From Henckelia pumila (Eukaryota > Streptophyta > Magnoliopsida > Lamiales > Gesneriaceae), in NCBI RefSeq assembly GCF_033568475.1, contig NC_133121.1, positions 133,270,375 through 133,334,374 on the forward strand: a stretch of 64,000 nucleotides of DNA, read 5' to 3'. Position numbers and translations under genes: made by a program. Shown here in pieces: positions 12,397 through 23,783 of the stretch (its first letter is position 1; the number at the start of each line of letters is the position of its first letter). Under the pieces are notes generated by a model. It made no database searches and was not told the DNA's origin. It worked only from the letters and a program-made list of their open reading frames with translations.

Positions 12397-12406
12397 CTAT
12401 TTATAG
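12397..12406 (-). promoter_or_regulatory. TATA box of the solo LTR
   Basis: On the minus strand the sequence reads CTATAAATAGAGG, a good plant TATA box. Its downstream side is pyrimidine-rich leader sequence (CTCTTCTCTCC) typical of the R/U5 region of an LTR. Confidence 0.65.
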
Positions 12407-12519
12407 TTGGCAAAGTTTTGAATCTGATTTGAGTGCTTGGAGCGTGTGCTAAGAAGTCAAGGAGTGACAAAAAGTGTTCGGCGCCACTGCCTACTTTTTC
12501 CCAGCACTGAGCGGATTTT

Positions 12520-12990
12520 GTGGAAAATTCATATCTTCCAATCTAACCATTGGATGGATCTGAAATTTGAAATGAAGCTTTAAAACATCTGGATATTCAA
12601 TCTGAACGGTGGAGATTGGATTTGAACGAGTCAAACATTTCCAGTAATTTTCGGAAGTCACTTCATTAAGTTTTCGAACTTGTTCCGTTGGATTGATCTG
12701 AATTTTAGACAGAAGCTGTATAACATCATAAGCTTGTATCTGATCGGTGGAGATTGGATTTAGAGTTCTAAAACATTCCCAGTTATTTTCTGAAGTCGAA
12801 TCTTCATGGTTTCGTTCCTTGCAGAAGTGGGTACTGTGCAGCATATATGAAAAAATTCATATCTCTCATTATAGCCGTTGGATTGCTCTCAAATTTTGAC
12901 ATTACTTGTAACACTTCTTTATCGATATTATGACTGGTGGAGATCCGATTTGGAGTCATAGAAAATTTCCAGTAATTTTCGGAAGTTGCT
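12520..12990. repeat. Three diverged tandem repeats inside the solo LTR U3
   Basis: A GGTGGAGAT(T/C) anchor recurs at about 12608, 12746 and 12936. Each is followed about 30 bases later by a CCAGT(A/T)ATTTTC(G/T)GAAGT block and preceded by a conserved GTTGGATTG-like block. Spacing is about 138 and 190 bp. Repeats in U3 often act as enhancer units; here that is inference. Confidence 0.75.
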
Positions 12991-13275
12991 GCTCCATACT
13001 TTGGCTTCTTCTTGTCTTTTTCTTCATATCTCTTAACAATGTTACATCCATTCAATGAGCAATACAAGACTTTATAAATACATGTATAGCTTCAAAATAA
13101 CTTTCAATAATTTATTTTTCAATAAATATAATCTGCAAAATCTCACTTTAAATGGTTAGTAACATTTAACCGAGTTTTGTAATCATCAAAACATAATATT
13201 ATGAGACTTGTTAATGCATTAAAAACATTAATCTCATAACACGAGATTTGTATGCGTTTAAGGCGTAACACATTT

Positions 13276-13787
13276 CAATGATATAATTTTTTTTTATAAA
13301 TAATATAATGAAAAAATATTAGTTTATCCTATTGATTCAAACATATTACGATTCGAATATTTTTTCTTGAAATTCTAAACAAAAAATTGATTATCAAATG
13401 TTGTACATTAATAATAAAAATATGCGAAAAAAGAAAAAAAGAAATAGTGGAAAGGATCAAAGGATATCTAATATTTTTAAGCAACATATTCTGATGAATT
13501 TTTGGTACATTGAATACCTGTTTGATATTAATTATCATGTATTTTTAATTTGTACAAATATTTATTTTAACAAGCACATCATCTTTTGATTGTATCATAA
13601 TCAATGATAATTGATAATCAATATAAGTCAGAGCCACTCATTGTCATTTGTCTCATGTAACATAATTGTCAATTATATCTTGATTTGCAAATCACAAGAG
13701 TCTAAAAAATTTGAATATCAATGTTCTTAAACTTTTTATACATAATAAAAATAACAACTAAAAAATCAACGATAAGTGTTGAATTAG
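13276..13787. other. AT-rich spacer
   Basis: There is no gene or recognisable element between the right duplication of the solo LTR and the MITE-like block at 13788. Confidence 0.5.
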
Positions 13788-14388
13788 AGGGTGTTTGGCT
13801 AAACTCATTAAAAACAACTTATAAACTCCATGAACTTATAATTTGTTTTGAAAACTTATAAGCTCTTAGGTCTTATTTTAAAAATAAGTTGTTAAGGGGT
13901 TTGGATAAACTTATTTTAAACAACTTAAAGATGTTGATGTGTTTGATATTATAAGATCTTTTTATTTTTGAAATTATCAAAAAGTGTAACATACCATAAA
14001 AATTATTTAAATAGTAACATACATTTAAAAATAGTTTTAAATTTATTATAAAAATTAAACATATATTATAAAAGTAAAACTATTTTTAATTTTAATTTAG
14101 AAAAAAAATGATAAATTATGTATTAAAAATGGACAGAGAGCGTTGTGAGAATTTAATAAAATATATGAGGATAATACGGTGAAATAAAATATCACAATAA
14201 GATCTTTTTTAAAAAAAAATTACCCCTTTTAATTTTTTAAAAATAGCTTATAAGATGTCAAACAGCTTACTTTGACAGCTTTTAAGTTGTTTGACAAAAA
14301 AATTGCCAAAAAAACTTAAAGAGGTTAGTAGCTCTAAAACAACTTATAAACTGTTTTTAAGAGCTTATAACTTCTCCCAAATACCCTT
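13788..14388. mobile_element. MITE-like non-autonomous DNA transposon
   Basis: The ends are imperfect inverted repeats: left AGGGTGTTTGGCTAAACTCA, right (inverse complement) AGGGTATTTGGGAGAAGTTA. Further inside, AACAACTTATAAACT at the left and again near the right end (14337-14351) forms sub-terminal repeats. There is no coding capacity. Target-site duplication is unclear; ATTAG occurs next to both ends. The terminal AGGGTGTTTGG is common in plant Harbinger- or hAT-type MITEs, so I leave the superfamily open. Confidence 0.6.
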
Positions 14389-14711
14389 TTATTAGTGAAG
14401 TTTTTCAAGATTTTGAAATTATTTTTTTAATTGAACGGATTATGATCAATTTATTTGTATTTCAATTATTTATCAAAAAATTCTTACTTGTTATTTTTTT
14501 TTACCAAAAATTACATAAAATAGCATGTTGCACATCGCACGAGTGGAGTACTAATTATAAAATAAATATTATTATTATTATTATTATTATAGATAAACCG
14601 TCTCAATACTCCATTTTGTTTTACATAATTTTTGTTACATGTTTGTCTCTATTTCTTGCATTTACATCACGATGCAATTTTTTATTTTAAAAATCAGACG
14701 ACTTTCTTAAG
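14389..14711. other. AT-rich spacer with a (TTA)n microsatellite
   Basis: A TTA/ATT trinucleotide run sits at about 14566-14590. Nothing else is recognised. Confidence 0.55.
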
Positions 14712-16636
14712 TGTTGGGTTTTTGAAATACGAGTAATTTTGATTTTGATGATAACAAAACTTGTTATTGTGTTACTAACATATTTACTCTAATTTGAAGT
14801 TGTCAACTCAATATGAAAACCAAAACTCAAAATTAGCTAAACTAAATTTCTGGTGAACACTAGAGTTTCAATGATATTTCACATTTCACAGCTCAGAGAT
14901 GTAAATATTTAGCCACAAAAACAAGAAAACTTAATTGGAACGTATCTTACTTCACATCAGTCAAGTAAAAACGGATGTTATCTTGGTCAAATTGACGTCG
15001 CAACACCAAACTGAATTGCATCAGTCTAGAAGAAAAACAAAATCAATTACCTCGAGCAGTTCTGGTATTTTGGTCATATCGTACAATTCAATTGTCTGAA
15101 TGGAACTATTTACCCTGCGTTGGAAAGATAAGACAATGATCTACAAATCATATTTGCAAGTTGAAAATTGAATTGGATCCTAAGGAGCTGCTAAATTGCA
15201 TTAACATTGCTGGTTTGGAACTTAAATTATGTAGAGCAGAATTTCTGGCACAGTCTGGTATATTGAGCATATCTCCCTCGTATAAATTCGAAATAGAGTG
15301 ATTCTTGATTCCAGAGAGAGAAAAGGATACAATTTCATGTTAATTACTTTACCCAGAAAATCAACGAATCAAAATATATAGCACTAGACTGGTTATATGC
15401 ACTCAACTGATTTTGTGCTCAACTGAAGTTCGAGCAGCTCTGGTATTTCAAACATAACTTTTGCACATATATAAACTCATAATGGATTGATTTATGTGCT
15501 GTTGGAAAGCTAAGATCAAGAGCTGCAACTTTTATGCATGATTTTTCTTAAAATAATATTGTCTAGATTGTGCAAACAAGATCAAGAAAAAAAATTCTTA
15601 ATTAATGTTGTTATTAAACTAGATTGATTGTTTTATCTAATAATAATATATTAGCTCCGAGGTCCCCACACTAGGTGTATATTCATCACTTTACCCATAA
15701 ATCAACGAATCAAGAGATATAACACTAGACTGGTCATATGTCACGGAAGCTGCTAAACTGATCACATGATTACTAAACTTCCCCAAGTTTAGTGTCGCAC
15801 TAAAATTAGTTTAGCAAAGATTAGTTTCGCTCCAATATCAGTCTATCGAACTAAATTGAATTTGTCCAAGAGCAGTCTACCTACCCAAACTGATGGTTGC
15901 TCAATTCGCATCAAATTCAGTTTACTAAGATCAGTGTGGTGGAATTCATTTTAACGCTCCAAAAACATTATAAAAGCATTCTAATGGCTCTATTTCTGTG
16001 TCTAACAGCTCTATCATTCTTGAAACCTATAAATACAACATCTTGAAGATCTAACACAAGATTTTGAAGAAGATTCAAAGCATGGGTAGCTTACTTGATG
16101 AAATCAGCTAGATTGAGTGCAAAATCCAAGGTGTGAAGAACAGAAGAAAGATGAGCATTCACTGCCAAGTAATTCACACTAAATTAAGTTTATGGAACAC
16201 TCTTCTTTGTTCGAAATCTTTGTATATCAGTTGAATAGAACCCAACTCATGCACATATTCGAGAGATGTATTCATAGATTAGTTAAGTGAGAGTCTTAAC
16301 ACAAAGACGTAAAAGATTGTGTTTGTAGTCTTGACATAAAGAAGTTAAATATTATACGGATTGTAAGGTTGCGGCCTAAAATCATTTGAGTTGCTAGGAG
16401 TTCTTGTTTAGGCAGTGGATAAGTCCTAAACTAGAGTGTGTTTGAACAAACGTGTTGTATAAATCAAAGTCTTATATTGATATCTTTTTTAGGAGGAAGA
16501 AGGCATGATTAGAAGTTGTTGAAATTCCGAACATCCATAAAAAAATTTGGGTCTATTTATCGCATTTCTTTTACTTATGCTACTGATTTTTAAGATGCAT
16601 TGTTGAAACATTTTATGTATTCTTCAATTGAAAACA
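14712..16636 (+). repeat. Probable LTR (solo or truncated), about 1.9 kb
   Basis: The block starts TGTTGGGTTTTTGAAATACG and ends CAATTGAAAACA where the LINE coding sequence begins, giving TG...CA ends. A TATA-like TATAAATACA near 16029 followed by leader-like sequence fits an LTR promoter on the plus strand. An internal repeat (a CAACGAATCAA...CACTAGACTGGT block) occurs at about 15361-15390 and 15702-15733. I cannot find a matching 5-bp duplication (left TTAAG, right AAGGT), and the left flank is not LINE sequence. It may therefore be one side of a rearranged insertion that also removed the LINE 5' part. Confidence 0.45.
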
Positions 16637-17220
16637 AAGGTCTCGGGCAGATTGGCTTGCAGAGGGGGATAGAAATACTAAATTTTTTCATCACAAAGTT
16701 TTTATTCGCCAATGCAACAATTGGTTAAGTGGTATTTAGTCTCAAGATAATGTGTGGTTAAGTGAGGCTAATGCTGTGGAATCTAGATTTTTGGAATATT
16801 ACAAGACTCTTTTTACATCTGCTGATCCCTCTTCTGTTTCTTTGGATCGTGTTATTAATGGGTTAACATGCAGAATATCATAACAGATGCGAGGCCAACT
16901 GGATGCACCATATACCTCAGTTGATGTACATAACGCTCTATTTGGTATTACGTACCCTTGGAAAGCACCTGGGCCTGACGGTTTTCATGCCGATTTTTTT
17001 CAGGAAAATTGAGATTTGGTTGGTGAACAAATAACACTAGTATGTTTGAATATTTTGAATGGGAAGACCTCTATTGGAAGTATCAATGATACTCACTTCG
17101 TACTTATCCCAAAAAAGAAGAAACCAAGTCTAGTGTCGGAATATCGGCCCATTAGCCCTTGCAATGTAATGAAAAAAATTGTTGCCAAATCTATGGCTAA
17201 TCGACTCAAGAATTGTCTTA
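16637..17220 (+). mobile_element. LINE fragment 1: start of reverse transcriptase, 5'-truncated
   Basis: Translation gives the plant L1-type block SRADWLAEGDRNTKFFH, then APGPDGFHADFFQ and LIPKKKKPSLVSEYRPIS, the early motifs of a non-LTR reverse transcriptase. In-frame stops occur (for example near 16737, 16880 and 17011), so it is inactive. The endonuclease domain expected upstream is missing. The fragment is cut at 17220 by a MITE and resumes at 17346. Confidence 0.85.
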
Positions 17221-17345
17221 GGTAGTATTTGGGAGAGCTTCTAAGAAGCACTTCTCAGCTTTTCATTAACAAAATTTTGTAATTTTATGAAATTTTGTTA
17301 ATGAGAAGCTGAGAAGTGATTTCTAGAAGTTCTCTCAAACCTACC
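17221..17345. mobile_element. 125-bp MITE in the LINE, TSD TTA
   Basis: The element is almost one long palindrome. Left end GGTAGTATTTGGGAGAGCTT; the inverse complement of the right end is GGTAGGTTTGAGAGAACTTC. Inner arms share CACTTCTCAGCTT and CATTAACAAAATTT. The trinucleotide TTA flanks both sides (17218-17220 and 17346-17348), and the LINE reading frame continues across it. TTA duplications and GG-starting inverted repeats point to the PIF/Harbinger (Tourist) type. Confidence 0.85.
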
Positions 17346-17475
17346 TTAATACCATCATAGATCCTGAACAAAGTGCTTTTGTCCCGAGGCATCTCATCAC
17401 AGACAATATGCAGGCTCTTTTTGAAATTTTACGTTCAATAAGATGCAAGACTCGAGGTCACCAAGGCCTTATGGC
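17346..17475 (+). mobile_element. LINE fragment 2: reverse transcriptase continuation
   Basis: The frame reads on from fragment 1 with DPEQSAFVPRH and ITDNMQALFE, the conserved block after the RPIS motif in plant LINEs. It is cut by the hAT element at 17476. Confidence 0.85.
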
Positions 17476-18149
17476 TAGGAGTGACAAATTTTATATAAAT
17501 CCCGATCCGTCCCGATTCTCAACCCGATCTCGTCCCGAAATTTTCCCGACCCGATTAATTTTGGGATCGGGATCGGGATAGGCTACTCTTCCCGACGAGA
17601 TTCCCGACCCAAACCGAATATAAAAATAATATTTTTTAATAATATTTTTTAATTAAAATTTTTTTTTAAAATTTTATTTTTAATGTTAATGTTTTTATAA
17701 TTATATTCCATATAATTTTTTTTATTTATCTTTTTTAATATTAACATTGAGTTATAAATTTTTATTTTGTTTTTTTATTATTATGAATAATTATATGGTT
17801 TTTATTAATTAAGTAGTTGTTTTAGTTTATTTGTAATGTACTAAAAAGTGTTTTAGTTTTTTAATGGTTATATATAAAAAAATTTTAATTTTTTTGTAAT
17901 GTATTAAAAAAATTGTTTGATTTTTTTCATAATTTTTTTTAAAAAAAATATTTTCATAGAAATTTTTTTTAAAAAAATATTATTCGGGATTACCCTCTCC
18001 CGACCCGACGGAATCCCGAATGTTCGGGATCCCGAACATTCTAGTCCCGACACTTCTCGGCTGCGGGATCGGGAAAAAAATGTCAAACTATCGGGACGGG
18101 AATTGAGTAAGGGGGTTACGGGACGGGTCCCGACCCGATTCCACCCCTA
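17476..18149. mobile_element. Non-autonomous hAT element, 8-bp TSD CTTATGGC
   Basis: The ends are TAGGAGTG (left) and CACCCCTA (right, inverse complement TAGGGGTG). The flanks carry a perfect 8-bp duplication CTTATGGC at 17468-17475 and 18150-18157. Both features are diagnostic of the hAT superfamily. Sub-terminal regions are full of TCCCGA/CCCGAC repeats on both sides in inverted arrangement, typical of transposase-binding sites. The 674-bp interior is AT-rich and encodes nothing. Removing the element and one duplication restores continuous LINE sequence. Confidence 0.92.
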
Positions 18150-18157
18150 CTTATGGC

Positions 18158-18694
18158 TATTAAATTGGCCATGTGCAAAGCGTATGATAGGGTTGAGTGG
18201 ATCTTCTTACAGGCAGTCATGAATAAATTGGGTTTCTTGCACAAATGGATTGTCAGGGTTATGGATTACTTCCGCAGTACCTGTTTCTCAATTCTCATAA
18301 ATGGTAGACCCTCACACTCTTTTCGACCGACTAGAGGTCTTAAACAGGGCTCATACTCTTTTCGCCCTACTTATTCTTATTATGCTCCGAGGAACTTTCA
18401 TCGATGATTAAAGTCAAAACCTGATCACTAGGGAAGCTGTGTGGTATAAAGTGTGCACGAGAAGCTCCAAAACTCACTCATTTGTTTTTTTGCCGATGAC
18501 ACGTTATTACTGGGACACACTGACAAAAACACTTGTGAGCAGTTTCGAACAATACTCCATGACTATGAAGCAGCCTATGGACAGGCTATAAATCTCAAAA
18601 AATCCAGCATCACCTTCAGTTCCCAACTCCACTTCAGATATGAAGAATTTGGTTTTTTCATCTTTACGTATGAATCGTAATGAAGCCTACTTAG
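18158..18694 (+). mobile_element. LINE fragment 3: reverse transcriptase catalytic core
   Basis: Motifs in order are CKAYDRVEW (the Asp of motif A), TRGLKQG (motif B) and FFADDTLLL (the FADD catalytic box at about 18485-18510), then QAINLKKSSITFS. One or more frameshifts lie between motif B and the FADD box (near 18340-18420). The fragment is interrupted at the CTTAG site 18690-18694 by Copia-1; the reading resumes at 23784. Confidence 0.85.
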
Positions 18695-19156
18695 TGTTGG
18701 GTAAAACAAATATCAAACTCATAATTGAGTTGGACAACACACATGGTTGAGTTGGACAAAATTATTGAGTTGATATTATGTAAGCAATGAGGTATTAATT
18801 TTTGTTGTGTACCCCAAACTTTTCCTATAAATAGGTTGTGTCATTTTCCTTGAAAAATCATCCCATCAAGCTCTTTTCTTTTCTTCAAGAGCAATACAAA
18901 GAAAACACTAAGAGTTTTCTTGAGTGAGTTTTGAGAGTTGGAGAAATTTTTTCTCGGTTATACTCGGGGTGTGGGATAGGGTGAAATAAAGTGTTTTGTA
19001 CACACTTGTAATATTTCTCCGGTTATAAAATATTTGCAGCAGCTCCGTGGACGTAGCCTATTTTGGGTGAACCACGTAAATCTTGGTGTTCTTGTTGATT
19101 GTTTTATTCCGCAATTTTATCATCGTCATGATCGCTTCGGTATATAATCCATAACA
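18695..19156 (+). repeat. Copia-1 5' LTR
   Basis: It starts TGTTGGGTAAAAC and ends ATCCATAACA. A TATA box (TATAAATAGG) lies at about 18826-18835, followed by the likely transcription start and a leader. It matches the 3' LTR except for four substitutions. Confidence 0.95.
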
Positions 19157-19374
19157 ACTGGTATCAGAGCAAGGTTGTGTACGGGAGCCTTGGTGAAAAA
19201 TTTCTTAAAATTCTGAGTATGCTCTGTGGTTGCAGCCTTGTCTGATCTTCCACATCAGAAAAGATTTTTTGAAATTTTGTTAAGATTAAAAATTCTGAGT
19301 ATGCTCTGTGGTTGCAGCTTTGACTGATCTTCCACATCAGAAAAGATTTTATAATTTTTAAGGCAAAAGAAGCG
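19157..19374 (+). promoter_or_regulatory. Copia-1 primer-binding site and leader with an 82-bp tandem duplication
   Basis: TGGTATCAGAGC at about 19160-19171 is the standard site complementary to the initiator tRNA-Met 3' end. Downstream, the block TTCTGAGTATGCTCTGTGG through CATCAGAAAAGATTTT occurs twice with an 82-bp period (anchors 19213 and 19295). The gag ATG at 19375 follows. Confidence 0.85.
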
Positions 19375-22300
19375 ATGGCCGGAAATGACGGACCTGGAAT
19401 CAATAAGTTCGACGGTACAGATTTCACATTCTGGCGGTTACAGATTAAAGATTATCTGTATAGCACGAAGTTGCATCAACCTCTATCCGGAATGAAGCCA
19501 GAAAAGATGGAGGATGATGAATGGAAACTCCTTGACCGACAGGTGTTAGGGGTAATACGATTGACCCTAACAAAGAACGTGGCACACAACGTGGCGGAGG
19601 CAAAAACCACGGAGGAGATGATGTCCATTTTGTCGGACATGTACGAGAAGCCATTAGCAAATAATAAAGTGTTCCTCATGAAAAAATTATTCAACTTGAA
19701 GATGGAGGAAGGTGCTTCGGTGGCGGCACACATCAATGAATTCAACACGATTGTTTTCCAGCTAACATCGGTTGATATCAAGTTTGATGATGAGATTCAT
19801 GCACTTATTCTTTTGGCGTCTTTACCAAATGTTTGGGAGCCGATGCGGGCAGCGGTTAGCAATTCTGCTGGAAAAGGAAAGTTACAATTCAATGATGTTC
19901 GAGATCGAATTCTTGGCGAAGAAGTTCGAAGGAGGGATTCGGGAGAACGAACATCATCATCTGCCCTAAATCTTGATAACAGGGGCACAGGCAGAAGTGG
20001 CAAAAAGAACTCTAACCGATGGCGTGGCAGATCCAAATCAAGAACTGGAAAAGACAAAAATACATTTGAAAAGAAATTGAAGTGTTGGAGCTGTGGTGAA
20101 ACTGGTCACATGAAAAAGGACTGCAGATCACCCAAGAATAATGCAAATACTGTTACTGAGGATGTACACGATGCCTTAGTACTATCCATAGAAAGCCCGG
20201 TTGATTCTTGGGTTATGGATTTGGGAGCTTCATTTCATACCACCGGTGATCGTGAGGTATTCAGTAATTACATTGCTGGTAATTACGGAAAAGTTTTCTT
20301 GGCTGATGGAAAACCTCTGGAAATAGCTGGTATGGGTGATGTCCGTTTGAAATTGTCAAATGGATCTATCTGGAAACTCAACAAAGTGAGACATGTACCA
20401 AAGTTGACCCGGAATCTGATCTCAGTGGGACAGCTTGATGACGAAGGCCATAAAGTGACCTTTGGTGATGGCTCTTGGAAAGTGAGCAAAGGAGCCATGA
20501 TTGTTGCTCGAGGACAGAAAACTGGAACCCTCTACATGACTTCCAGTTGCAGAGAAGTGTTAGCAGCTGTGGATGCTGGAGCTAACTCAAGTCTATGGCA
20601 CTGTAGACTTGGACATATGAGTGAGAAAGGAATGAAGATGCTGATGTCAAAGGGGAAACTACCGGATTTAAAAACTGTCGAACACAAACTGTGTGAAAGT
20701 TGTGTTCTTGGAAAACAGAAAAGGGTGAGCTTTTCGAAAGGCGGTAGAGAACCGAAAGCAGCAAAGTTGGAGTTGGTTCATACTGACGTGCGGGGGCCAT
20801 CTCCTGTGACATCCCTTGGAGGCTCAAGATACTATGTCACATTTATCGACGATTCGAGCAGGAAGGTTTGGGTTTATTTTCTGAAAAATAAATCTGATGT
20901 TTACGAGACCTTTAAGAGGTGGAAAGTCATGGTGGAGAATGAGACCAACTTGAAGGTGAAGTGTTTACGGTCTGATAACGGAGGAGAATATGAAGATTTT
21001 GATTTCAAGAAGTATTGTGCACAGAACGGGATCAAGATGGAGAAAATCATTCCTAGTACTCCTCAACAGAATGGTGTAGCTGAAAGAATGAGCAGAACCC
21101 TGAATGAGCGAGCCAGGAGCATAAGATTGCACGCTGGACTTTCGAAATCATTCTGGGCTGATGCAGTTAACACTGCAGCATATCTGATCAACAGAGGACC
21201 TTCAGTACCACTTGATTGCAGAATACCAGAGGAGGTCTGGAGCAGCAAAGGAGTAAACCTTTCGTTCTTGAAAGTGTTTGGTTGTCTCTCATATGTTCAC
21301 ATCGATTCAGCCAACAGAACAAAACTTGATCCGAAATCAAAGAAGTGTTTCTTTATTGGTTATGGAGAAAATGAGTTTGGTTATCGGTTCTGGGATGACC
21401 AAAATCGAAAGATCATTCGGAGCAAAGATGTCATTTTCAATGAGCAAGTTTTGTACAAGGACAAGTCAGACATTGCAGCAGGAGATAAATATCCTGAAGT
21501 CCTGAAATCAAATGAAGTGCCATTGATTGATATTCCTGTGAATGAGTCGGAGGATAGTAACCAGGAAGAAGAAACTGCACAAGAAGCTGATCCACAAACT
21601 CCGGTAATTGAACTCAGGAGATCGTCAAGAACAATCAGACCACCTCAGAAATACTCCCCTGCACTTCACTATATTTTGCTGACTGATAAAGGTGAACCTG
21701 AGACCTTTGAAGAAGCAATGAAAAATGATGATTCAATCAAGTGGGAGTTAGCCATGGAAGATGAGATGGATTCACTGTCATCCAATCAGACGTGGAAGTT
21801 GACGAAACTTCCGGAAGGCAAGAAGGCATTACACAACAAGTGGGTGTACCGGATCAAAGAAGAAGTTGATGGCACCAAACGGTACAAGGCAAGACTTGTT
21901 GTAAAAGGCTTTCAACAAAAAGAAGGCATTGATTACACTGAAATTTTCTCTCCAGTGGTGAAGCTGACCACTATCAGAACTGTACTTGGATTAGTGGCGA
22001 ATGAAAACTTACATCTGGAGCAGTTGAATGTAAAGACGGCGTTTCTTCATGGTGACTTGGATGAAGAAATTTATATGAAGCAGCCACAGGGATTTGAAGT
22101 ACAAGGGAAGGAGAAAATGGTATGCAAACTTCAGAAGAGCTTGTACGGTCTCAAACAAGCTCCAAGACAGTGGTACAAGAAGTTTGATGGATTCATGAAT
22201 AACAACGGTTTCCTGAGATGCCAGGCGGATCACTGTTGTTATGTGAAGAAGATTGATGATTCCTATATCATTCTACTGCTATATGTTGATGACATGTTGA

Positions 22301-23244
22301 TAGCAGGATCGTGTCTGGAGGAGATTGATAAACTCAAGAGAGAGTTATCAAAAGAATTTGCAATGAAGGATTTGGGAGCTGCAAAACAAATTCTTGGTAT
22401 GAGGATCTTGAGAGATAGGGTGAACGGAGTCTTGAAGTTATCTCAGGCAGAGTACGTGAAAAAATTTCTTAGCAGATTCAGCATGGATGAAGCTAAACCG
22501 GTTAGTACTCCTTTGGCTAGTCATTTCAAACTAACCAAAGCTCAATCACCATCGACAGAGCAGGAGCATGCTTATATGAATAAGGTTCCTTATGCTTCTG
22601 CTGTTGGAAGCCTCATGTATGCAATGGTGTGCACCAGACCAGACATAGCACATGCAGTGTGAGTTGTGAGCAGGTTTATGAGCAATCCAGGGAAACAACA
22701 CTGGGAAGCAGTGAAGTGGATTCTCAGATATTTGAAAGGTACTATCAGTTCATCTCTGTGCTTCAGAAAGTCAGATTCAGGATTACAAGGTTTTGTAGAT
22801 GCCGACATGGGTGGTGACCTAGACGGCAGGAAGAGTACTACTGGATATGTGTTCACATTGGGTGGTACGGCAGTAAGCTGGGTGTCCAAGTTGCAAAAGA
22901 TTGTTGCACTTTCGACCACTGAAGCTGAGTATGTTGCAGTGACAGAAGCTAGCAAGGAGATGATATGGTTGAGATCATTCCTTGAGGAGTTGGGTCAGAA
23001 GCTTGAAGGTAATACGTTATACTGTGACAGTCAGAGTGCTATTCATTTGGCAAAGAATCCTGTTTATCATGCTAGGACGAAGCATATACAGGTTCGGTAC
23101 CATTTCATTAGATCCGTTTTGGAAGATGGAATCTTGAAGCTCGAAAAGATTCCTGGAAGTAAAAATCCAGCTGATATGTTCAAAAAGGTGGTAACCACAG
23201 ACAAACTGAAGTTATGCTCGACTTCAATTGGATTACATGTATAA
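19375..23244 (+). pseudogene. Copia-1 gag-pol polyprotein with one internal stop
   Basis: One reading frame of 1289 codons is broken only by a TGA at 22660-22662. Domains by codon: gag (UBN2-like) about 10-200; zinc knuckle CWSCGETGHMKKDC about 238-251; protease about 280, where the usual Asp-Ser-Gly-Ala reads Asp-Leu-Gly-Ala (MDLGAS); GAG-pre-integrase about 405; integrase with HTD about 471, SDNGGEY about 533 and PQQNGVAERM about 563-572; reverse transcriptase with YVDDM about 969; RNase H after the stop, including DSQSAIHLAKNP about 1217. The start is the first ATG after the primer site. The stop separates most of RNase H from the rest, and the protease substitution would by itself probably inactivate the enzyme, so this copy is likely non-autonomous despite its youth. 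Confidence 0.93.
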
Positions 23245-23301
23245 TCGAGGAGATATGAGTTGCTGCATTGACTGATGTGAAGACATGATTGACATCAAAT
23301 C

Positions 23302-23316
23302 TTCAAGTGGGAGAAA
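23302..23316 (+). promoter_or_regulatory. Copia-1 polypurine tract
   Basis: The purine-rich run AAGTGGGAGAAA lies directly before the TG of the 3' LTR, as expected for the plus-strand DNA primer. Confidence 0.85.
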
Positions 23317-23778
23317 TGTTGAGTAAAACAAATATCAAACTCATAATTGAGTTGGACAACACACATGGTTGAGTTGGACAAAATTATTGAGTTGATATTA
23401 TGTAAGCAATGAGGTATTAATTTTTGTTGTGTACCCCAAACTTTTCCTATAAATAGGTTGTGTCATTTGCCTTGAAAAATCATCCCATCAAGCTCTTTTC
23501 TTTTCTTCAAGAGCAATACAAAGAAAACACTAAGAGTTTTCTTGAGTGAGTTTTGAGAGTTGGAGAAATTCTTTCTCGGTTATACTCGGGGTGTGGGATA
23601 GGGTGAAATAAAGTGTTTTGTACACACTTGTAATATTTCTTCGGTTATAAAATATTTGCAGCAGCTCCGTGGACGTAGCCTATTTTGGGTGAACCACGTA
23701 AATCTTGGTGTTCTTGTTGATTGTTTTATTCCGCAATTTTATCATCGTCATGATCGCTTCGGTATATAATCCATAACA
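23317..23778 (+). repeat. Copia-1 3' LTR
   Basis: It is 462 bp, TGTTGAGTAAAAC to ATCCATAACA, and nearly identical to the 5' LTR. The downstream CTTAG is the second copy of the target site. Confidence 0.95.
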
Positions 23779-23783
23779 CTTAG

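Larger units (their letters stand above)
11846..13270 (-). mobile_element. Solo LTR of an LTR retrotransposon, target-site duplication CATTT
   Basis: The block begins TGTTAGAACCTAATGGGGG and ends GGCGTAACA, so it has TG...CA ends. It is flanked by a perfect 5-bp duplication CATTT at 11841-11845 and 13271-13275. There is no internal coding region, primer site or second LTR, so it is a solo LTR left by recombination. Orientation is minus: a TATA box (CTATAAATAG, minus strand, 12397-12406) precedes a transcribed-leader-like region, and three diverged tandem repeats lie in what would be U3. The length, 1425 bp, suits a large Copia or Gypsy LTR. The family is not resolved. Confidence 0.88.
18695..23778 (+). 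mobile_element. Copia-1: nearly complete Tork/Tnt1-like Copia retrotransposon
   Basis: Complete structure: 5' LTR 18695-19156, primer site, gag-pol frame 19375-23244, polypurine tract, 3' LTR 23317-23778, and perfect target-site duplication CTTAG (18690-18694 and 23779-23783). The LTRs are both 462 bp and differ at 4 positions by my reading, so the insertion is recent. It sits in the same orientation as the LINE it interrupts. The gag-pol frame has one in-frame stop. Confidence 0.95.

Noticed and set aside
14712..16636. Confident solo-LTR call with target-site duplication
   Set aside because: The ends look right, but the flanking five bases (TTAAG and AAGGT) do not match and the left flank is not LINE. 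I list it only as a probable LTR.
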